This document shows positions 1 to 4,180 of a DNA stretch of 5,534 nucleotides, one piece after another. A model generated the notes under the pieces. It was not told the origin of the DNA. It saw nothing but the letters and a program-made list of their open reading frames with translations, and made no database searches. Each line of letters begins with the position of its first letter. Position 1 is the stretch's first letter. Source of the DNA: Methanobacteriota archaeon (GTDB lineage: Archaea; Halobacteriota; Methanosarcinia; Methanosarcinales; Methanoperedenaceae); contig JAHIFK010000180.1 in assembly GCA_018900975.1 (NCBI GenBank), positions 1-5,534 of the forward strand, given 5' to 3'. The translations under genes were made by a program, and so were the position numbers.

Positions 1-4
1 GTTT

Positions 5-34
5 AAGGGGGGACAGCGGAATGTCCCCCCTTTT
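5..34. repeat. Perfect 11-bp inverted repeat (hairpin), REP-like or terminator-like
   Basis: Bases 5-15 (AAGGGGGGACA) and 22-32 (TGTCCCCCCTT) are exact reverse complements around a 6-base loop (GCGGAA). The plus-strand copy runs into TTTT at 31-34, so the RNA would be a very stable GC-rich stem followed by U residues. It could end a transcript entering from the left. The GGGGACA/TGTCCCC core also resembles intergenic REP-type palindromes mobilised by IS200-like REP transposases (recalled, not searched). Which role applies cannot be decided without the sequence to the left. Confidence 0.6.
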
Positions 35-147
35 AATTAGCTGTAGCTTTGGATATTTTGTGAAATTGGTTGTAGAAAATCTTATATAACATGTCTAACT
101 ATATTTTATGCATGCGTAGGTCTATTCATAATTGTTTTGTCTTCCAA

Positions 148-171
148 TTAACTAATTTATTAACTAATTTA
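148..171. repeat. Short tandem repeat, two 12-bp units
   Basis: TTAACTAATTTA occurs twice head to tail (148-159 and 160-171). It lies immediately downstream of the minus-strand stop codon at 173-175, in AT-rich DNA with no convincing reading frame. It is probably simple slippage-derived sequence. I see no regulatory role. Confidence 0.6.
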
Positions 172-172
172 T

Positions 173-334
173 TCATTTCAAAGTCCAATATCCAGATATT
201 CTTGTTCCAATATGGATTACCATCCCATCTCTTTTTAATTCTTGCAATAGATTGTTTATATCCGGTTGTTTCAAATCAGGAAAAACATCGAGGAAATCTT
301 TTATAAATCCCTTTTTATTTTTTCTTATACACAT
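173..334 (-). pseudogene. Probable C-terminal winged-helix fragment of a larger ATP-binding/helicase-type protein
   Basis: The minus strand reads 53 codons from an ATG at 332-334 to a TGA at 173-175. The amino acid composition is clearly protein-like: FLDVFPDLKQPDINNLLQEL, then KRDGMVIHIGTRISGYWTLK as the last residues. The pattern of helix, turn, the recognition-helix-like INNLLQELKRDG, and a beta-wing ending in GYW matches the C-terminal wHTH that closes AlbA_2/Schlafen-type ATP-binding proteins and some helicases (family recognition from memory). Those parents are several hundred residues long and none of that is present upstream: a TGA at 335-337 precedes the ATG in frame. The recognisable part begins almost exactly after the stop codon of the 59-aa gene it overlaps. 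I therefore read it as a gene remnant. A genuine 53-aa stand-alone DNA-binding protein, translationally coupled through the 20-bp overlap, remains possible. Confidence 0.5.
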
Positions 335-494
335 TCAGCCCGATCTTCACAGCTTCCTTCCCTGGAATTGACTGATTGCCTTCACTTGAGGCGATAATAA
401 TTGTTTTTCCTGATGCTGAAGGCCCAAAATCTTTTGATAAATCCACTTTGATCGTTAAGATATTCCCCTCAATTAACATTTCTACGTTCTTCAT
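315..494 (-). CDS. Conserved 59-aa small protein of unknown function
   Basis: A short minus-strand gene runs from an ATG at 492-494 to a TAA at 315-317. A strong Shine-Dalgarno GAAGGAG (505-511) lies 10 bases upstream and selects this start. Another ATG at 499-501 leads straight to a stop. The protein begins MKNVEMLIEGNILTIKVDLS and ends KIGLNVYKKK. The alternating hydrophobic pattern suggests a small, mostly beta protein with no signal peptide or membrane segment. I associate this kind of 55-60 aa sequence (GPS.SGKTIIIAS.EGN, then IGLNVYK) with conserved hypothetical proteins of methanogenic archaea and some bacteria, from memory and without a search. The stretch at residues 24-31 (GPSASGKT) fits a Walker A pattern, but the protein is far too small for a P-loop NTPase. 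Its function is unknown. It is transcribed divergently from recQ. Confidence 0.85.
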   Translation of the reverse strand: MKNVEMLIEGNILTIKVDLSKDFGPSASGKTIIIASSEGNQSIPGKEAVKIGLNVYKKK

Positions 495-504
495 AATTTC
501 ATAT

Positions 505-511
505 CTCCTTC
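505..511 (-). promoter_or_regulatory. Ribosome binding site of the 59-aa gene
   Basis: On the minus strand the bases read GAAGGAG, an almost perfect anti-16S match, with 10 bases between it and the ATG at 494. This is the clearest Shine-Dalgarno in the window and fixes the start of the small gene. Confidence 0.75.
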
Positions 512-543
512 TTTATTGTTTATTATTATGACACCAGGAACCA

Positions 544-555
544 TCCATATATAGC
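544..555. promoter_or_regulatory. TATA-box-like element in the divergent promoter region
   Basis: The 120-bp gap between the divergent small gene and recQ contains TCCATATATAGC. Its CCATATATAG core is nearly palindromic, so it could position TBP/TFB in either direction. On the plus strand it would place a transcript start about 25 bases downstream, near 575-582, leaving a 35-60 base leader before recQ. On the minus strand a start near 518-525 would give a 25-30 base leader that includes the strong ribosome binding site. This is inferred from spacing only. Confidence 0.35.
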
Positions 556-572
556 ATAGGAAAGGCTAAAAG

Positions 573-590
573 CTTTTGTTTTTTCAAAAG
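573..590 (+). other. Small hairpin in the recQ leader
   Basis: CTTTTG (573-578) and CAAAAG (585-590) can pair around a loop of six T residues. AAAAGCTTTT at 568-577 is itself a palindrome that competes with this stem. The element lies between the TATA-like box and the recQ start. With a 6-bp AT-rich stem it is weak, and a regulatory role is unproven. Confidence 0.25.
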
Positions 591-614
591 ACAAAATGCA
601 AACCGTTATCCTGA

Positions 615-2903
615 ATGAACTTGTCAATAGCTCTCATGCAGGTTTGCAGCACATGCGAAGTATCCTCCAGGTGCGGGTTAAAAGATGAAGGGCTTTTTGA
701 CCTGTGCCCAAAAATCAAAACCGCTGAAAAAACAGTAAAACCTGAAGTAGAGAAAGAAGCCACGACCGCAGTTATCGATAAAGATATACTCAGGCGGTAT
801 TTCGGCTATTCCGAATTCAGGCAGCTCCAGCAGGATATCATACTTGATGTCCTGAAAGGGAACGATACACTTGTTCTCATGCCCACAGGCGGTGGAAAGT
901 CCCTGTGCTACCAGTATCCATCCCTGCTTTTCAAGGGACTGACGATCGTGGTCTCGCCCCTCATTGCCCTTATGAAGAATCAGGTGGACAGCCTCAGGCA
1001 AAATGGCATCCCTGCTGAGTATATCAACAGTTCATTGAACTACGAAGATATCACAAAAATAAAATCCGCCCTGTTGCAGAACAGGATCCGGCTGCTCTAT
1101 GTAGCGCCTGAAAGACTGACAATCCCAACATTTCTTTCATTTTTAAAAGGATTGAAAATAAGCCTCTTCGCCATCGATGAAGCCCACTGCATCTCGGAAT
1201 GGGGGCACGATTTCAGACCAGAATACAGGCAGTTAAAAATTATAGGTACGTCATTTCCTGATGTTCCCATAATCGCCCTTACCGCCACAGCGACCACAAA
1301 AGTCAGGGAGGATATCATCAACCAGCTTGAACTCAAAGACTGTAAAAAATACATTGCCAGCTTCAATCGTGAGAATCTTGTTTATTATGTCAAACCCAAA
1401 CAGGATGCATTCAGGCAGATCGTTGAGTTCTTGAAAACAAAACCCCGCGAATCAGGAATAATTTACTGCTACAGCAGGAAAAGCGTAGAAGCTGTCACAG
1501 AAAACCTGAAGTATGCAGGGTTCAGGGCGCTCCCATATCATGCAGGATTGTCCGCAAGTGTAAGGTCCACGAACCAGGATAAGTTCATAAAAGACGATGT
1601 GGAGATACTTGTCGCTACTATAGCTTTCGGGATGGGCATCGATAAACCCAACATACGTTTTGTGATACATCATGATATTCCCAAGAACCTGGAAGCCTAC
1701 TACCAGGAAACAGGACGCGCAGGCAGGGATGGGCTGAGGAGCGATTGTGTGCTTTTTTACAGCTACGGAGACAGGCAGAAGATAGAGTATTTTATTAACC
1801 AGATGACAAATGAAAAAGAAAGGCAGATAGCGCACGATAAGCTTATGGACATAATAAATTTTTGCGACACCAATGTTTGCCGCAGAAAGCTGCTGCTTGA
1901 GTATTTTGGAGATGATTATAAGGAGAATAAGTGCAGCGGCTGCGATAACTGCCTCATGCCAAAGGATGAGATGGAAGCCACAGGTGAGATATTGACCATT
2001 ATTTCCTGTATCGAAGAACTTGGTGAAATGTTCGGGATAAACTATTGCATAGATGTGTTGACAGGAAGTAAAAGCAGCCGCCTCATGCAGAATGGGCACA
2101 CGGCTTTGAAATCATACAGCTCAGGGAAAAATCTGCCAAAGAAAACATGGCACGGATTTATAAGAGAACTCCTCCGTCGCGGTTATCTCAATCTTGAAGG
2201 TGAATATCCTGTCCTGAAATTGTGCCAGAAGAGCAGGGAAGTGTTGTCAGGGTCAAAGAGCGGCGCTACGAAGGAGAAAATATTCCTTGTAAAACCCCAG
2301 GTCGTTGAAAAACCTGCAATAATTGAGCAGGACATCGAAGTTAGTGGATTGTTCGAAGCGCTTCGCACGTTGAGGAAAACGCTTGCTGACGCTGAGAATT
2401 ATCCACCATACATGATCTTTAATGATGCAAGCCTGAAGCAGATGGCTGCGCGGCGCCCGTGCACTCCTGAAGATTTTCGAAAGATAACAGGTGTGGGAGA
2501 TAAGAAGCTTGAGAGATATGGCGGCATTTTCATAGGTGAGATCAAAAGATTTTGCGAGAGACAAGACTCATTCAGCCAGCCGATAAAAAAGCAGTCAAGT
2601 GAGTATGTGACACTGGAAATGCTGGGTCAGGGTATGGACCTTGATGAGATCACGTTAACAAGGAATTTGTCTTTGAATACTATCTATGGCCACATTGAAA
2701 AATTGATACTTGCAGGTGAAAATATCAATATCGAGAAATTGGTAAAGAAGGATAAGATAGAAATAATAAAGAGTGCGATCCTTGTAATGGGTGGAGAGAC
2801 ACTGAAACCTATTAAGGAAAAGCTGGGGGATAATTTTTCGTACGGGGAAATAAAGCTTGTGAGAGCGAAACTGAAGGGGAGGAATGATCTGTTTTCTGGA
2901 TAG
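615..2903 (+). CDS. recQ: ATP-dependent DNA helicase RecQ
   Basis: A complete 762-aa RecQ-family 3'-5' helicase that unwinds branched DNA during recombination and fork repair. The motifs appear in order: motif 0 (YFGYSEFRQLQQ, 62-73), Walker A TGGGKS (91-96), Ia (SPLIALMKNQV), DEAH (188-191) with the RecQ aromatic loop CISEWGHDFRPEY, motif III ALTATAT, motif V FGMGIDKPNIR, and motif VI QETGRAGRDG (364-373). A zinc site (C422, C440, C443, C446) follows, then an RQC winged helix (about 453-548), an HRDC domain (about 577-648) and a C-terminal helix-turn-helix region of the HTH_40 type (about 660-755), longer than E. coli RecQ. The N-terminal ~50 residues are extra and carry C11-x2-C14-x5-C20-x10-C31. 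An in-frame TGA precedes 615. Neither ATG 615 nor ATG 636 (Met8) has a clear Shine-Dalgarno, so 636 is an alternative start that keeps all four Cys. It faces a convergent gene 23 bp away. Confidence 0.97.
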   Translation: MNLSIALMQVCSTCEVSSRCGLKDEGLFDLCPKIKTAEKTVKPEVEKEATTAVIDKDILRRYFGYSEFRQLQQDIILDVLKGNDTLVLMPTGGGKSLCYQYPSLLFKGLTIVVSPLIALMKNQVDSLRQNGIPAEYINSSLNYEDITKIKSALLQNRIRLLYVAPERLTIPTFLSFLKGLKISLFAIDEAHCISEWGHDFRPEYRQLKIIGTSFPDVPIIALTATATTKVREDIINQLELKDCKKYIASFNRENLVYYVKPKQDAFRQIVEFLKTKPRESGIIYCYSRKSVEAVTENLKYAGFRALPYHAGLSASVRSTNQDKFIKDDVEILVATIAFGMGIDKPNIRFVIHHDIPKNLEAYYQETGRAGRDGLRSDCVLFYSYGDRQKIEYFINQMTNEKERQIAHDKLMDIINFCDTNVCRRKLLLEYFGDDYKENKCSGCDNCLMPKDEMEATGEILTIISCIEELGEMFGINYCIDVLTGSKSSRLMQNGHTALKSYSSGKNLPKKTWHGFIRELLRRGYLNLEGEYPVLKLCQKSREVLSGSKSGATKEKIFLVKPQVVEKPAIIEQDIEVSGLFEALRTLRKTLADAENYPPYMIFNDASLKQMAARRPCTPEDFRKITGVGDKKLERYGGIFIGEIKRFCERQDSFSQPIKKQSSEYVTLEMLGQGMDLDEITLTRNLSLNTIYGHIEKLILAGENINIEKLVKKDKIEIIKSAILVMGGETLKPIKEKLGDNFSYGEIKLVRAKLKGRNDLFSG

Positions 2904-2926
2904 TGATGGATTAGAATAATGCAATA

Positions 2927-4180
2927 TTACCTCTTCCTTTGCCCCTCATTTATTTTCTTTAACATATTTCCAACGATCTCCATAAAAAGATCATCAAGAG
3001 TCTTCTGTTCATAAGACACTGTCTTTTTTGAACTTTTCTTCGTCTTGCCTTTTCGCATTTTTTCTGGTGGTTCCACAGGTTCATCATCTGAGAAGATCTT
3101 TTGAGTGGCATTTAATATATCAATATTTTGCATGAGATAAAGATAATCTTCCCTCTGCGATGCATTCTTGAGCACTGTGTAAGCAAGGTTGATCTTTGGC
3201 GTCTTTTCAAGTGTTCTATATTTTTCGCGTATGACTTTTTCAATTTCTTTTTTATCTTCGGGCAGCGAATTTTTCTCAATACCAAGCGTTGAAAAAAAGG
3301 TCTCCTTATTGGGAGGCAGATATTGCAGCCAATCCTGGTTTGATTTAAGGATATCATAGAGACGTTTCTTGAAATTTTCCATCTCTTCGCTATTACACAG
3401 CCCAAATAATACGGTCTTCTCAAACAGGTTCTTATCAAGACCCTCCCATCTTTTTTTCCGTTTCATCCTATTTTCAATTTCTGATCTATCCCCGAATTTC
3501 AACATAAAGCGCATCAAAAAATCGTATTCTTCGCGTGATGTGGGATTGCCAAGGATCTCAAGGATTTTCTTATATAAATCCGAACCTGAATCGCATCGTT
3601 TTTTTATCTCTTCGATCGAAGAATCATGATCAAGTCCTGCTATCTCATAAAGATCAGGCATCCCGTTTATATAAAAATCCATATAAGTTTTATAACGGGG
3701 CAATAATGGTCTCATCCTGAAGAATTCTTTTTCTGCGTTTATGCGAAGGGAATGTATCTGGATCATCTCGTTCTTTTCCATTGGAGGCATGCACTTTGTC
3801 ATCTGCTCAAATACAAAAAGCAGCTCATCGTACTCTTTTTGAAGCTTCGGATCGCTCAAGACATCCAGAGCTTCATCGATGATATCCTGGTGAAAACTTG
3901 AAAATGCTGATTTCAGGTCATATGCCTTCTTAACTTCATCTTTTCCACTTCCCTTTAGGACTCCAAGCACGCAATAGAAGGTGGGAGCTCCGCCAAGAAG
4001 TTCGTCCGTCCATTCAGGATGCTTTTCCTCAAAGCGTTCGAATTTATTAAGGAACCTGCCAACCCTGTGCGCATCCATATGGACCCCACCTACTTTCCAG
4101 TAGGGATCATCTTCGATAGATATCTCTTTTATGACCTCAGGAAGCCTGTCATCCCGCGATTTCTTCTTATGCTTGCTCAT
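2927..4180 (-). CDS. Protein with three degenerate J-domain-like segments, partner of the upstream Hsp70-like gene
   Basis: I start it at the ATG at 4178-4180, whose ATGA overlaps the upstream TGA; this gives 417 aa. An in-frame ATG at 4210 would add 10 residues inside the upstream gene and has no ribosome binding site. Three segments keep the ends of a J domain: FYCVLGVL...ALDVLSDPKLQKEYDELL (about 66-121), DLYEIAGL...EILGNPTSREEYDFLM (about 176-223) and TFFSTLGI...AYTVLKNASQREDYLYLM (about 294-350). Each has the helix I/II start and the final (R/K)-E-(Y/D)-(Y/D) helix, but the HPD tripeptide that activates Hsp70 is absent from all three and the middle is shortened. The rest is highly charged, and the Lys-rich tail (about 370-417) contains QKTLDDLF. 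There is no signal peptide, membrane segment, zinc-finger or G/F region, so it is not a normal DnaJ. I infer an adaptor or scaffold for the neighbouring Hsp70. I know of no named family. Confidence 0.85.
   Translation of the reverse strand: MSKHKKKSRDDRLPEVIKEISIEDDPYWKVGGVHMDAHRVGRFLNKFERFEEKHPEWTDELLGGAPTFYCVLGVLKGSGKDEVKKAYDLKSAFSSFHQDIIDEALDVLSDPKLQKEYDELLFVFEQMTKCMPPMEKNEMIQIHSLRINAEKEFFRMRPLLPRYKTYMDFYINGMPDLYEIAGLDHDSSIEEIKKRCDSGSDLYKKILEILGNPTSREEYDFLMRFMLKFGDRSEIENRMKRKKRWEGLDKNLFEKTVLFGLCNSEEMENFKKRLYDILKSNQDWLQYLPPNKETFFSTLGIEKNSLPEDKKEIEKVIREKYRTLEKTPKINLAYTVLKNASQREDYLYLMQNIDILNATQKIFSDDEPVEPPEKMRKGKTKKSSKKTVSYEQKTLDDLFMEIVGNMLKKINEGQRKR
2949..2960 (+). terminator. Possible oligo-T transcription stop for recQ
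   Basis: The plus strand carries TTTATTTTCTTT (10 T in 12 bases) about 45 bases after the recQ stop codon. Archaeal RNA polymerase ends transcripts at U-rich tracts without needing a hairpin. The tract lies inside the 3' end of the convergent gene, so the two transcripts would overlap. No hairpin terminator is visible in the 23-bp gap itself. Confidence 0.25.
4177..4180 (-). promoter_or_regulatory. ATGA stop/start overlap coupling the two chaperone genes
   Basis: On the minus strand the four bases read ATGA. TGA (4179-4177) ends the Hsp70-like gene and ATG (4180-4178) begins the triple-J-like gene. No good Shine-Dalgarno lies in the preceding 20 bases (GCTTTAGAAATCAGACAAAA), so translation of the second gene probably depends on ribosomes finishing the first. 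This is the reason for preferring this start over the upstream ATG at 4210. Confidence 0.7.

Noticed and set aside
91..306. 71-codon plus-strand open frame
   Set aside because: It lies opposite the 53-codon winged-helix-like frame, which has much better protein character. The plus-strand translation is low-complexity, with no ribosome binding site.
402..425. Walker A motif (GPSASGKT) in the 59-aa protein as evidence of an ATPase
   Set aside because: A P-loop NTPase needs more than 100 residues and a Walker B motif, and neither is present. The match is likely incidental.
596..688. Short frame from ATG 596 (about 30 codons) as a leader peptide of recQ
   Set aside because: It has no ribosome binding site, no attenuator-like structure after it, and an unremarkable sequence. 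It is probably chance overlap with the recQ start.
1452..2099. 215-codon antisense open frame inside recQ
   Set aside because: The region encodes RecQ motifs IV-VI and the zinc site on the plus strand. The antisense translation is Cys/His-rich noise typical of a shadow frame.
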